DNA from: Bartonella sp. CM31XJBT
GTDB lineage: Bacteria; Pseudomonadota; Alphaproteobacteria; Rhizobiales; Rhizobiaceae
Direction: 5' to 3'
Length of the DNA: 49,959 bases
Assembly (NCBI RefSeq): GCF_028618555.1
Contig: NZ_JAQITD010000016.1
Location: forward strand, 1-49,959
Every line of letters starts with the position of its first letter. The stretch's first letter is position 1. Of the stretch, positions 42,194-49,959 are shown one piece after another. Made by a program: the position numbers and the translations under genes. The notes under the pieces were generated by a model. That model searched no databases and had not been told where the DNA came from. It was given only the letters and a program-made list of their open reading frames with translations.

Positions 42194-43207
42194 TTAAGAA
42201 AAAATATCAAAATAAGTATCAGGAACAGAGAGGCAATAGACAATTCCTTCTTGTGTCAATTTGAGGGAAGCTGAACCATTCACGGAAATGGGAACGATTT
42301 TTTCGAGAACGGCACTACCAAAACAGGCTTTTTTATTGTTTGTGGGAGGGATGCCGGATTCAAAATTTTCATGCCACGTGATGATAAGTTGCGTTTTGTC
42401 ATTCAGTTTTGTTTCGATTTCACAGCGTACACAGATGCTTCCCTTTTCTTGGGAAAGGGCTCCAAAAGAAAGAGAATTGACAATCAGTTCATGAAAAGCC
42501 AAACCAATATGCAAAGCGGCATTGGGAAAAAGATAAGGATCGACGCCTTCAAGTGAAAAACGTTCTGTTTCTTTCATTAAATAGCCTAAAGCCTGCGTTT
42601 GGACCAATTCGCGAAATTGAGCACCACGCCAATCGGAATCCGTGATCAGATCTTGAGAATGAGAAAGAGAATGAAGACGACCTTGAAATTTTCGTAAAAA
42701 AACTTGAAGAGTTTCAGTATAGCGGGCGGTTTGACTGGCAATACTTTGAATGATCGCTAGAAGATTTTTAGAACGGTGACTGACTTCGCGAAGAAGGATT
42801 TTAAGCACTTGTTCACGGCGGCGTAAGCCGGAAATATTGACACCGGTGGTGATAATACCAATAATGTCTTCGTTATCATTGCGGTGGCAATCAATAGAAA
42901 ATTTGTACCAAATCTCTTGTTTGTTTGTATCTTCAAAACGTGCTTCAACAGTTTGCATTTTGCCACTGGCTAAAACTTGCAGTTTGATGGTTTCCATATT
43001 GTCTGCAAGGTCAAGCGAAAAAAAGTCGCTGTCACGACACCCAACCCGCCATTTATTGTGCAAATGGTGGGGCAAGTTTTCAGCCCATAAATAAACCAGA
43101 TTTGTTGCCTGATAGAGAACGCAAATATCCGCACCACGAATCGCTTGCATGAGCGCACTCATATGAGATTTATCCATGGGAGGCTTTGAAAGAGGCGTAA
43201 CAATCAT
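42194..43207 (-). CDS. HWE-family sensor histidine kinase (PAS-containing)
   Basis: 337 residues, soluble. A PAS-like sensor domain (about 15-125, ADICVLYQATNLVYLWAENL; the segment GIITTGVNISGLRRREQ links on) precedes an HWE-type kinase: the phosphoacceptor region LLREVSHRSKNLLAIIQSIA has H144, then FHELIVNSLSFGALS (N box of the HWE type) and ITWHE, the W-x-E signature. It lies 22 bases after phyR on the same strand, so it is probably cotranscribed and is the likely partner kinase that phosphorylates PhyR. In relatives a kinase at this position controls the general stress response. The glycine-rich ATP lid is short, normal for HWE kinases. No membrane helix, so the signal is cytoplasmic. Confidence 0.88.
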   Translation of the reverse strand: MIVTPLSKPPMDKSHMSALMQAIRGADICVLYQATNLVYLWAENLPHHLHNKWRVGCRDSDFFSLDLADNMETIKLQVLASGKMQTVEARFEDTNKQEIWYKFSIDCHRNDNEDIIGIITTGVNISGLRRREQVLKILLREVSHRSKNLLAIIQSIASQTARYTETLQVFLRKFQGRLHSLSHSQDLITDSDWRGAQFRELVQTQALGYLMKETERFSLEGVDPYLFPNAALHIGLAFHELIVNSLSFGALSQEKGSICVRCEIETKLNDKTQLIITWHENFESGIPPTNNKKACFGSAVLEKIVPISVNGSASLKLTQEGIVYCLSVPDTYFDIFS

Positions 43208-43229
43208 AATTTTAAGATGTTACCCTGTT

Positions 43230-44024
43230 CTAAGCCGCTTTAGAAGCATTCTCTTGAAAAAATAAAGCTTGGGAAATAAGCGCTTTCACCATATCTGGGT
43301 TAAAAGGTTTGGTCACTAAAAAAGTTGGTTCTGGACGCTCGCCAGTGAGAAGCCTTTCGGGAAAAGCCGTGATGAAAATCACTGGTATACGGTCATTTTT
43401 CAAAATCTCGTTGACCGCATCAATACCTGAACTGTTATCGGCTAATTGAATATCAGCCAAAATCAACCGTGGTTTTTTCTTATGATACATAATGACAGCT
43501 TCATCACGCGTGCGCGCTATTCCTACAACATGATGACCTAGGCTTTCTACCATTTGCTCAATATCAAGCGCAATAAGAGGTTCATCTTCAATAATCATGA
43601 CTTCAGTGGCAATTTGTTGAGAAATATCAATAGATGCTTGGTTGAGAAGCTTGCGGAATTCTTTCGTATCCAGATTCATGATTTCGCTGGCTTCTTGTTC
43701 ATGAAATCCTTCAACGGCAATGAGCAAAAATGCTTGGCGTGCACGGGGCGTGAGATAGGATAATTTGGCACTGGTTTTTTGTTCAAGACCAAATTGAGGC
43801 AGGGGTTCTGGGATGTTCGGTGTGGTTTGGTCAAAAAGATGGCAAAAAAGCCAATAGGTACCAATTCGGTCAGTGGAGGCTTTGGGAAAAATGGAGATGT
43901 CGGCAATGAGTGCTTCCAACATCGCTGACACATAAGCATCGCCAGAGGATTGGCTACCGGTGACAGAGCGGGCAAAACGCCGAAGATAGGGAAGATGCGG
44001 GGCAATACGCGTTGATAATGACAT
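43230..44024 (-). CDS. phyR: PhyR, anti-anti-sigma response regulator
   Basis: 264 residues, usual length. The N-terminal sigma-like domain (1-135) has LPYLRRFARSVTGSQSSGD and LTPRARQAFLLIAVEGFHEQ, mimicking an ECF sigma factor. The C-terminal receiver domain (140-256) has acidic pair E146/D147, phosphoacceptor D191 (LILADIQLAD), T219 in FITAF (the FATGF-type receiver typical of this branch) and K239 (VTKPF). When phosphorylated it binds NepR and frees EcfG (established for the family). Start ATG at 44024 follows GGAGT. It is divergent from nepR-ecfG, with a shared 170-base control region. It is followed by the kinase gene. All key residues are present. Confidence 0.95.
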   Translation of the reverse strand: MSLSTRIAPHLPYLRRFARSVTGSQSSGDAYVSAMLEALIADISIFPKASTDRIGTYWLFCHLFDQTTPNIPEPLPQFGLEQKTSAKLSYLTPRARQAFLLIAVEGFHEQEASEIMNLDTKEFRKLLNQASIDISQQIATEVMIIEDEPLIALDIEQMVESLGHHVVGIARTRDEAVIMYHKKKPRLILADIQLADNSSGIDAVNEILKNDRIPVIFITAFPERLLTGERPEPTFLVTKPFNPDMVKALISQALFFQENASKAA

Positions 44025-44060
44025 AATTTATAACTCCTTTGACCTTTCAAGCACTTTGTT

Positions 44061-44112
44061 GGTTGAAATTCTCAACCGATAAAAAAGTTCCTTGATTTGT
44101 ATGGAACTTTTT
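44061..44112. promoter_or_regulatory. Divergent phyR/nepR control region with two inverted repeats
   Basis: AAAAAGTTCC (44082-44091) and GGAACTTTTT (44103-44112) form a perfect 10-bp inverted repeat, which places a GGAAC box (the EcfG -35 element) facing each way. I do not see a CGTT -10 box at the expected 16-17 bases on either side. A second inverted repeat, GGTTGA/TCAACC, is at 44061-44077, within the phyR leader. Confidence 0.55.
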
Positions 44113-44193
44113 ACCGACAGCTATATTTACAACTATAAGGCGAAAAAATTCTTCGCGGTGCTACCAATATTATATGGATTAGGGGGATGAAAA

Positions 44194-44397
44194 ATGAACG
44201 ACCGTGATGAAAAAAATCTCACCACACAATTTACAGTTGGAGATGATCTTCTCGGGGTCAATAGCGAAATAGCACGGAAGTTACGTCAATTTTACATGGA
44301 AATTCAAGAAGAGGCACTGCCACGGTGTTTGCTTGAGCTTTTAGAGAAGTTGGAGCGCGCAGAGCATTTTGGCTTAAACAATGTGGAAAAGGTTTGA
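44194..44397 (+). CDS. nepR: NepR, anti-sigma factor
   Basis: 67 residues, typical small NepR. The conserved core is EIARKLRQFYMEIQEEALP, followed by RCLLELLEKLERAE: helix, proline, helix, by which the family clamps the sigma factor EcfG and, when PhyR is phosphorylated, switches partners. The start ATG follows GGGGGATGAAAA. It overlaps or abuts the sigma gene downstream, which fits translational coupling that keeps anti-sigma and sigma in balance. It is divergent from phyR. Confidence 0.93.
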   Translation: MNDRDEKNLTTQFTVGDDLLGVNSEIARKLRQFYMEIQEEALPRCLLELLEKLERAEHFGLNNVEKV

Positions 44398-44959
44398 ATC
44401 CTTTATGTCAAAGTGCGCGAAAAACTTTAAACAAGAACTCCTTTCTGTGTTGCCGGCTTTACGAGCTTTTGCTGTTTCTTTAAGTGGCAAGCACGATAAA
44501 GCTGAAGATTTGGTTCAAGATACTGTTATGAAGGCATGGGCTAAGCAAGATAGTTTTGAGATGGGGACTAATCTTAAAGCTTGGCTTTTTACCATTTTGC
44601 GCAATGAATTTTATAGTCAAATGCGTAAAAAGGGAAGAGAAGTTCAAGATACCGATGGCGTGTTTACTCAAAATGTCGCTGTTCATCCTGCTCAATATGG
44701 ATCGCTTGATTTGCAAGATTTCAAAAAAGCCTTAAATTTGCTTTCTGCCGATCAAAGAGAAGCCATTATTCTCATTGGCGCATCGGGGTTTTCTTATGAA
44801 GATGCTGCGACTATTTGTGGTTGTGCTGTTGGAACCATTAAAAGCCGTGTGAGCAGGGCGCGTAATCGATTACAAGAACTTCTTAAGGTGGATGGTGAGT
44901 CTGATTATGGTCCTGATTCTTACTCAGCTGGAAGTACATTGTGTTCATTTAACGGCTAA
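44381..44959 (+). CDS. ecfG: EcfG-type ECF sigma factor (general stress response)
   Basis: 192 residues from the ATG at 44381 (overlapping nepR); the ATG at 44405 gives 184 and aligns better with the usual EcfG start (FKQELLSVLPALRAFAVSLS). Region 2 has DKAEDLVQDTVMKAWAKQDSF and LKAWLFTILRNEFYSQMRKK. Region 4 has LSADQREAIILIGASGFSYE and DAATICGCAVGTIKSRVSRA, the HTH for the -35 element. It directs RNA polymerase to stress promoters. It is held by NepR. Full length, with no damage. The second kinase of the locus follows after 190 bases. Confidence 0.93.
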   Translation: MWKRFESFMSKCAKNFKQELLSVLPALRAFAVSLSGKHDKAEDLVQDTVMKAWAKQDSFEMGTNLKAWLFTILRNEFYSQMRKKGREVQDTDGVFTQNVAVHPAQYGSLDLQDFKKALNLLSADQREAIILIGASGFSYEDAATICGCAVGTIKSRVSRARNRLQELLKVDGESDYGPDSYSAGSTLCSFNG

Positions 44960-45150
44960 AAAAGCATAATAATTATGATCGATAGCCTTGTTTTTTTTAT
45001 TCCCGTTATAGCTATTACAGTAAAGTCAGTATCTGAGGAAATTCAGAAGTTTGGCGTGTATCCTTAGGAACACAAGAAAAGCCTGTATAAAACTTTCTCA
45101 CGGGCTTTAGGTTTTATGTTCCATAAGGTTGCCTTCCTTTGTGCTGAAAA

Positions 45151-46614
45151 ATGACGACTTTCAAGTTCGCCAATGGACATTCTATGACAACAACAACAAA
45201 TTTGATGCCTCAAATGCCTTCTTCTGATGCAACGATATCACGCTGGCGGTGGGGTGCGATTGTTGTTTCTCTTGTTATGGCTCTTTTGGCATCGGTTTTT
45301 ATTATGTTGCTTTCAAATGCCGTTGATCGAGAAATCGCACAGTTGAATACAAGTTCAGAATTGCGCGAACAGGCTGATTTGGTCCTTATTAGCTTGATTG
45401 ATATGGCTGTTGCTGATCGCAGCTATGCAAAAACGCGCAAGGCGGAAGATAAAATACGTTTTGAAAATTCAGAGCGGGAGTTGGGGAATATTCTCGACTA
45501 TATCGCACTTATTGTTTATGCGCATCCCCAGTGGTATAAATGGTTTACGGCTTTTAAAGAAGAGGTTGAAGCACGAAAAGCCTTTATGAATGCCCATATG
45601 CATGCTCTTGATGCGATTCCTGAACAACCTTCTCAACCTTCTCATGCGGACTCTTTGGAAGTATCAAAGATTCCTGTGGCACGTTTAGCTCAATTGATGA
45701 CAAGCTTTATTAATGGGGATGATGTAGTGCGACAAAAACAGCGTGAGGGTATCGCATTGATGCGGGCTGCTTTGACATTGGCGGCTATTGTTTCCGTTGT
45801 AAGTACCTTTATTTCTGCCTATTTTGTTATTAATCGTTTTCATCGTGATATGCGCTCTTTAAAATTGTATCAATTGCTGCTTCATAGCGAAAATATCGCT
45901 CTGGAAGCCCGCGTGAAAGAACGAACACAAGAATTAGAAAGAGCACGTAATCACGCTGAAAAAGAACGCCAGCGGGTTGAAATATTGTTGCAGGATGCAA
46001 GCCATCGCATTGGCAATTCTCTTGGAACGGTGTCTTCTTTGCTGGGGCTCCAGTTAAACCGGAGCAAAAATGAAGAGGTACGTTCTGTTCTAGGTGCTGC
46101 ACGTGATCGTATTCAGACAATTTCTACAGCACATCGTCGTTTGCGCTTAAGTGATGATATGGAAACGACTTTATTGGCAGAGTTTCTTAGTTCTGTTGTG
46201 CATGATGTCGAATTGGCAGTTCCTTTTGAATTGCGTGAAAACATCACCATTCACACCAACTTTAAAGATTGTCGCCTGTCTTCAAGAGATGCGACAACAC
46301 TTGGAATTATCCTTGGTGAACTGCTGACAAATTCCTTAAAACATGCCTTTCCTGATCAACGGTCGGGTCATATTTATATCTCCTTTGGTCCCCAGAAAGA
46401 TGGACAATTGATGCTCATTGTAGAAGATGATGGCGTGGGAATGAAAAGCCAAACTTTAAAACAAAAAACAGGACTTGGTCGTGTGGTTGTGGAACAGCTC
46501 TGTATGCAATTTGGTGAAAAACCTCTGTTTGAAACTTCTGCTTTAGGAGGCACAAAGATTGTTATTCCTTTGCCAAAACTTAGCATGAATAGTTCAAAAA
46601 AAAGCTCTGACTGA
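45151..46614 (+). CDS. Membrane sensor histidine kinase (HisKA_2 type), stress-response locus
   Basis: 487 residues (ATG at 45184 is an alternative start). First membrane helix about 35-55, periplasmic sensor (about 56-203) of CHASE3 type (REIAQLNTSSELREQADLVL), second helix about 205-228, then a coiled coil (LEARVKERTQELERARNHAE). The kinase part has LLQDASHRIGNSLGTVSSLL with H285 as phosphoacceptor, LGELLTNSLKHAFPD (N box) and VEDDGVGM, LGGTKI (ATP site). HisKA_2 kinases are close relatives of HWE kinases and commonly signal to PhyR. It is on the same strand as nepR-ecfG, and is a second input to the system besides the soluble kinase. Confidence 0.9.
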   Translation: MTTFKFANGHSMTTTTNLMPQMPSSDATISRWRWGAIVVSLVMALLASVFIMLLSNAVDREIAQLNTSSELREQADLVLISLIDMAVADRSYAKTRKAEDKIRFENSERELGNILDYIALIVYAHPQWYKWFTAFKEEVEARKAFMNAHMHALDAIPEQPSQPSHADSLEVSKIPVARLAQLMTSFINGDDVVRQKQREGIALMRAALTLAAIVSVVSTFISAYFVINRFHRDMRSLKLYQLLLHSENIALEARVKERTQELERARNHAEKERQRVEILLQDASHRIGNSLGTVSSLLGLQLNRSKNEEVRSVLGAARDRIQTISTAHRRLRLSDDMETTLLAEFLSSVVHDVELAVPFELRENITIHTNFKDCRLSSRDATTLGIILGELLTNSLKHAFPDQRSGHIYISFGPQKDGQLMLIVEDDGVGMKSQTLKQKTGLGRVVVEQLCMQFGEKPLFETSALGGTKIVIPLPKLSMNSSKKSSD

Positions 46615-47521
46615 TTTTTTTAAAGGGTTAAACTCTTTGCTCGTGGTAAGCTGCCTTTCATTCATCGTGAATGTATGGGGAGGGCATCTTTTCACAAGAA
46701 AAAGAAAAAATACGGCTTCAGTAGCGCGAACACAGCACCATTCATATCAGATTGTCAATTGCTTTTAAGAGAAGCAACCTTGCTTCTTCATCTTTTGGTC
46801 TCGTTGTTTTTTTGCTTTATTGACTCCGATGATCCGCTTTCAAAGTTCTCCTTGTCTTAGAGCTTTGAAGTGCTTAAGTGAGCCTTTAAATTTATTTTGA
46901 ATAAGTGCTCCTTTAAGCCAATAATAATACTTATATTCGTAAGCTCTATTTCTTTGCGAAGAGATTGTTTTTTTAAGTTTTGTTATTTTTTGTAAGGGCT
47001 GTTAAAACTTTAAATATGGGGTGTTTTTGTAAAAGTGTGTAAGGAATATTCTCTTAGGTAAAACTTGCTCATAAAGTTCATGAAACACCGTCCTTTAGGG
47101 CTATGAACAGCATACATTCAACAAGTGAAATCTATTCAACAAGAAGTCGGGTTGTTTATAGAATGATATGGATTTTAGAATCTTCATTCTTTAGAAAAAC
47201 TCACCTTTGATTTAAAACTTTATTGCATGGAAAACAAAGGGATTTTTATCGTTTTGATAAAATAAACAAGAAGAGTTAGCCTTTTGGGGGTTCATATTTT
47301 TCACTTTTCTATTGTGCGTAAATCTGCAAACCTATTGTGCGTAAACCTGAAAAGGGGAGGGCGTTTTATTTTTAATCATTGTGATGCGACCTTGGGTGGT
47401 GGCATCTTTCGGCGTATTCTTTAATAGATATTTAAAATGCGGAAATCTCTTTAAGAAAAGTAAGCGCTAAAGCATATTTTTTAGATGTTTTGAGTTGTAA
47501 AAATGCAGATGCTTTCATGCT
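46615..47521. other. Intergenic region between converging genes
   Basis: About 0.9 kb without a supported gene. A 61-codon frame at 46675-46860 has no ribosome binding site. A copy of the shorter dispersed element is at 47151-47205 (TTGTTTATAGAATG, then AGAATCTTCATTCT, a small hairpin). One palindromic module is near 47080-47110 (GAAACACCGTCCTTTAGGG). Two CTATTGTGCGTAAA repeats lie at 47309-47347. Confidence 0.45.
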
Positions 47522-49510
47522 TTAAGTTTCTTCGGAGGGTGCTATCGGGCTGTTGATCAAAGAATCAATATTGTTTTTTTCTTGTAGGAATGTTTGTAGG
47601 TCTTGATTGGTTAAGGCTTTGCTATCCGGTATACGAATGCGCATGGGATCAACTTTGACGCCATTGACAATAATTTCAAAATGACAATGGGGACCGGTTG
47701 CCATTCCTGTTGATCCAACATATCCAATAATTTGTCCTTGTCGTACTTTCACGCCTGGTTTGATGTCTGGTGCATAACGACTTTGGTGTGAATAACTGCT
47801 GACATATCCATTGGCATGTTGAATTTCCGTGTGATTTCCATAGCCGCCTGTTACGCCTACTTTTGTGACAATACCATCTCCTACAGCAATAATGGGCGAT
47901 CCTTTAGGAGCAACCCAGTCAACACCCGTATGCATGCGAATATAGCCTAAAATAGGATGTTTGCGTGGACCAAAGGGGGAGCCAAAAATCCCATTTGGTG
48001 TGGGTTTGCGCAGCAAGAAAGGCTTTGAACTCTTCCCTTCAGAATCATAATAATCAACGCTTCCATCTTTTAATTGATAACGGTAATATTTATAAGTTGT
48101 ATTTCCAAAAGTTGCGCTAATATAACGAATTTCTGGATCAGTGTTTTTGGATGCTTCCTTTGCTTTCAAGTTCTTTTTGCCGTTTTTGTTTTCTTTATCG
48201 CTTTGTGGTACGGCATAAAATATTTCGATCTGATCATTGGGTGTTATCGGACTTTTCATGTCAATATTGGTGGCCAGCAGACGAATAAGACGATGAGAGA
48301 GAGATTGTGATATATTATGACTGAGCAAAGCACTATAGAGTGCATCATAAGCCGTTGGTAATTGCGCGCTATTGATGTAAGAATGCGGAATACCATTTTG
48401 AAAAGCCGTTTTAAGCGCTTTAGACATTTTAGGCTCTGTGCTTTCAATGAATTGGCCTTTATCATTCAGGGCAATGGTGAGAACATGATGCATCCCTTGA
48501 TAGATACTTGCGCGTACGAGATGGTCTTTTTCACCAGCTTGTGTCACGATACCAATGCGTAAAAGGCTTCCCTCTTTAAGAGTATCGGAAAGGCTTATTT
48601 TTTCTAGCGTTTTTACAACTTGGTCAATTTGCTTTTTTGTATAACTGGTTTTTTTGAAAGCATCGGCTATCGTTTGTTTTTTACGAATAGGAATAATATC
48701 TTCAACATAGTTTTTCGTCAGATCGATACGGTGGCTTTGAGGAGAAACGGTTACATTTTCTTGAACGATTCGAACTTCAGGGGATTCTGTGCCTTGGGAA
48801 GGGGAGGATGCATCTTCTAACTTTAAAGGATCAATCAATGTGAGAACTGAAAGAAGTTCGGTGCTCTTTTCTAAAGTAAATCCAGCTTTTTGCACTTCTT
48901 GTTGTGCCTCTTCATCTGTCAATGTGTCGCTGTCATCAAAATCGAATTGATTTACCTTAAAATCATAGCTGCGTAAGGTGAGTTTTGTTTCGATTTTTGC
49001 ACCGTAAATCTGCCCAGAATCTTCTTGTGGTGCAATATTTTGACTTTGCGAATCACTGGCAAGAATGCTTAAAGAATCAAATTTTGGATAGCTATATTTC
49101 TGGGGGCGATTTTCGGCTAAAGCCATACGAATCCATTCAAAATGTTGTGTTTGAATGACTTTTTCATCGCCTTTTTTTTGTAGAATCGATAGTTCAAATT
49201 GACGTTTTCTGTCAAAGCTTTGCCGTGCATGGGTGGGAGAAATACGATCACCTTTATACCCATTGGCCTCAGGGTCTTGTGATTCTGATAGGTTTTCCTG
49301 CGTAAACCATTGTGGCGGTGTTACCAATCGCTGTTGTTCATCAAGAGCCGTAAAAAGTGCAATCCCCATAAGAATGCAGGAAGTGATTCCTGTCAGAATG
49401 GTTCCCGTAAGCCAACGAGCAGAGACCTGTCGGCGCGCAGGCCGCAAGCGTTTGACGACAAGAGCAGGGTCCTGTCCAGGATCGTTTTTTTGTTGTTCGT
49501 TATCCCACAT
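47522..49510 (-). CDS. M23-family (LytM) peptidase, cell-wall endopeptidase
   Basis: 662 residues. Cytoplasmic N-terminus (1-33, basic), one membrane helix (about 34-56), long periplasmic part with a LysM/OapA-like region (SDTLKEGSLLRIGIVTQAGE), then the LytM domain near the C-terminus (about 500-625). Zinc-site residues are present: H527 and D531 in MHTGVDW, and the H608-C-H610 motif in GPHCHFE. The fold segments PIIAVGDGIVTKVG and GQIIGYVGSTGMATG are also typical. The enzyme would cut peptide cross-links in peptidoglycan. A complete active site means catalytic rather than degenerate. Rhizobial homologues are of similar length. It stands as a single gene converging on the stress-response locus. 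Confidence 0.92.
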   Translation of the reverse strand: MWDNEQQKNDPGQDPALVVKRLRPARRQVSARWLTGTILTGITSCILMGIALFTALDEQQRLVTPPQWFTQENLSESQDPEANGYKGDRISPTHARQSFDRKRQFELSILQKKGDEKVIQTQHFEWIRMALAENRPQKYSYPKFDSLSILASDSQSQNIAPQEDSGQIYGAKIETKLTLRSYDFKVNQFDFDDSDTLTDEEAQQEVQKAGFTLEKSTELLSVLTLIDPLKLEDASSPSQGTESPEVRIVQENVTVSPQSHRIDLTKNYVEDIIPIRKKQTIADAFKKTSYTKKQIDQVVKTLEKISLSDTLKEGSLLRIGIVTQAGEKDHLVRASIYQGMHHVLTIALNDKGQFIESTEPKMSKALKTAFQNGIPHSYINSAQLPTAYDALYSALLSHNISQSLSHRLIRLLATNIDMKSPITPNDQIEIFYAVPQSDKENKNGKKNLKAKEASKNTDPEIRYISATFGNTTYKYYRYQLKDGSVDYYDSEGKSSKPFLLRKPTPNGIFGSPFGPRKHPILGYIRMHTGVDWVAPKGSPIIAVGDGIVTKVGVTGGYGNHTEIQHANGYVSSYSHQSRYAPDIKPGVKVRQGQIIGYVGSTGMATGPHCHFEIIVNGVKVDPMRIRIPDSKALTNQDLQTFLQEKNNIDSLINSPIAPSEET

Positions 49511-49959
49511 AGATTTATAAGAGTACTTTTCAATATTAAATAAAGAAAGCTAGATAGATAGCTTAGCATGCTTCTACAGGAATTTGATTCTTTTTACAAA
49601 TTACAGATCATGCGATTCTCTTTATACAGCAATGTCTTTATAAATCGTACCTGTGCAGAAAAATTTCCTTATTAAAGTAGCATAAAACAAGCGTTATTGA
49701 GATTAACTCATTCTTAGGCAACTTCCTATTTTCATGCATTGCAATGGGGTGCTATATTTTACTTTAAAGGCGCCATGCTCTCTTTGAACTCCTTTTGTTT
49801 TCATGTTTTATTTTTATGAAGGCAGATTTTAGCAATAATGTCTTGAAATAGGATTTTTTGTTACAATATTTTATTGGAAATGTTTGGGTTATTTTATTTA
49901 AAAAAAAATAAAAAATGATATTGACTCTTTGATTGAAAGAGTACTATATACGACGAGTA
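49511..49959. other. Upstream region of the M23 peptidase and right edge
   Basis: AT-rich with no supported gene. It holds the presumed minus-strand promoter of the peptidase and, at the far right, a plus-strand promoter with internal palindrome for a gene beyond the window. Confidence 0.5.
49921..49949 (+). promoter_or_regulatory. Sigma70-like promoter with palindrome in the spacer
   Basis: TTGACT (49921-49926) and CTATAT (49944-49949), spacer 17. The spacer carries a perfect inverted repeat CTCTTT-GATTG-AAAGAG (49925-49941), a likely operator. The controlled gene would begin beyond the right edge. Confidence 0.5.

Noticed and set aside
46675..46860. 61-codon plus-strand frame after the membrane kinase
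   Set aside because: No ribosome binding site, unusual composition, isolated between converging genes.

Overview
The window looks like a chromosomal segment of a Bartonella species (Alphaproteobacteria, Hyphomicrobiales). The evidence is a complete alphaproteobacterial general stress response module (phyR, nepR, ecfG and two HWE/HisKA_2-type kinases), a DUF4167 gene and clpB. It also has six copies of an RNA plus HTH-regulator cassette that I recognise, from memory, as the Bartonella-specific Brt/Trp family. A podovirus-like head and tail gene set matches the Bartonella gene transfer agent (BaGTA, bgt genes). Assignment to species is not possible from sequence alone.

Layout. 0-1.5 kb: MFS exporter whose 5' end is tandemly duplicated upstream. 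1.9-4.7 kb: Brt/Trp cassette, two decayed cassettes and repeat modules. 4.8-7.3 kb: clpB. 7.7-16.1 kb: three more Brt/Trp cassettes in a sea of dispersed repeats, with an AT-rich second MFS gene and a lone TrbH-like conjugation lipoprotein. 16.2-29.7 kb: GTA/phage block (small terminase-like protein, TerL, P22-type portal, scaffold-like protein, N4-gp56-type capsid, head-tail adaptor, gp10-like stabilisation protein, GNAT-like protein, S74-ended tail protein, tail-collar protein), repeatedly interrupted by minisatellite arrays between genes. 31.1-33.9 kb: a small coiled-coil protein, then a three-gene cluster of secreted proteins that I read as a pertussis/typhoid-like ADP-ribosylating toxin, with a catalytic A subunit preceded by two candidate OB-fold B subunits. 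33.9-38 kb: mostly non-coding, repeats and one small membrane protein. 38-41 kb: DUF4167 protein with a tandemly duplicated 3' end, and two small envelope proteins. 42.2-46.6 kb: general stress response locus. 47.5-49.5 kb: M23 (LytM) peptidase on the minus strand.

How it fits together. The GTA block would package and move DNA, and the toxin cluster lies immediately downstream of it. The Brt/Trp cassettes are candidate RNA/repressor switches; in B. henselae one such pair has been linked to badA and biofilm control. The core genes clpB and DUF4167, adjacent in many relatives, are here 31 kb apart and in the wrong order, so the whole interval is a rearranged accessory island.

Most striking: (1) the toxin cluster, in which every family active-site position I can align is retained; (2) a copy-specific stem in the Brt RNAs whose two arms change together between paralogues; (3) two tandem cassettes whose regulator gene has collapsed in frame to a 13-codon minigene. 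No tRNA, rRNA, transposase or CRISPR array was seen.
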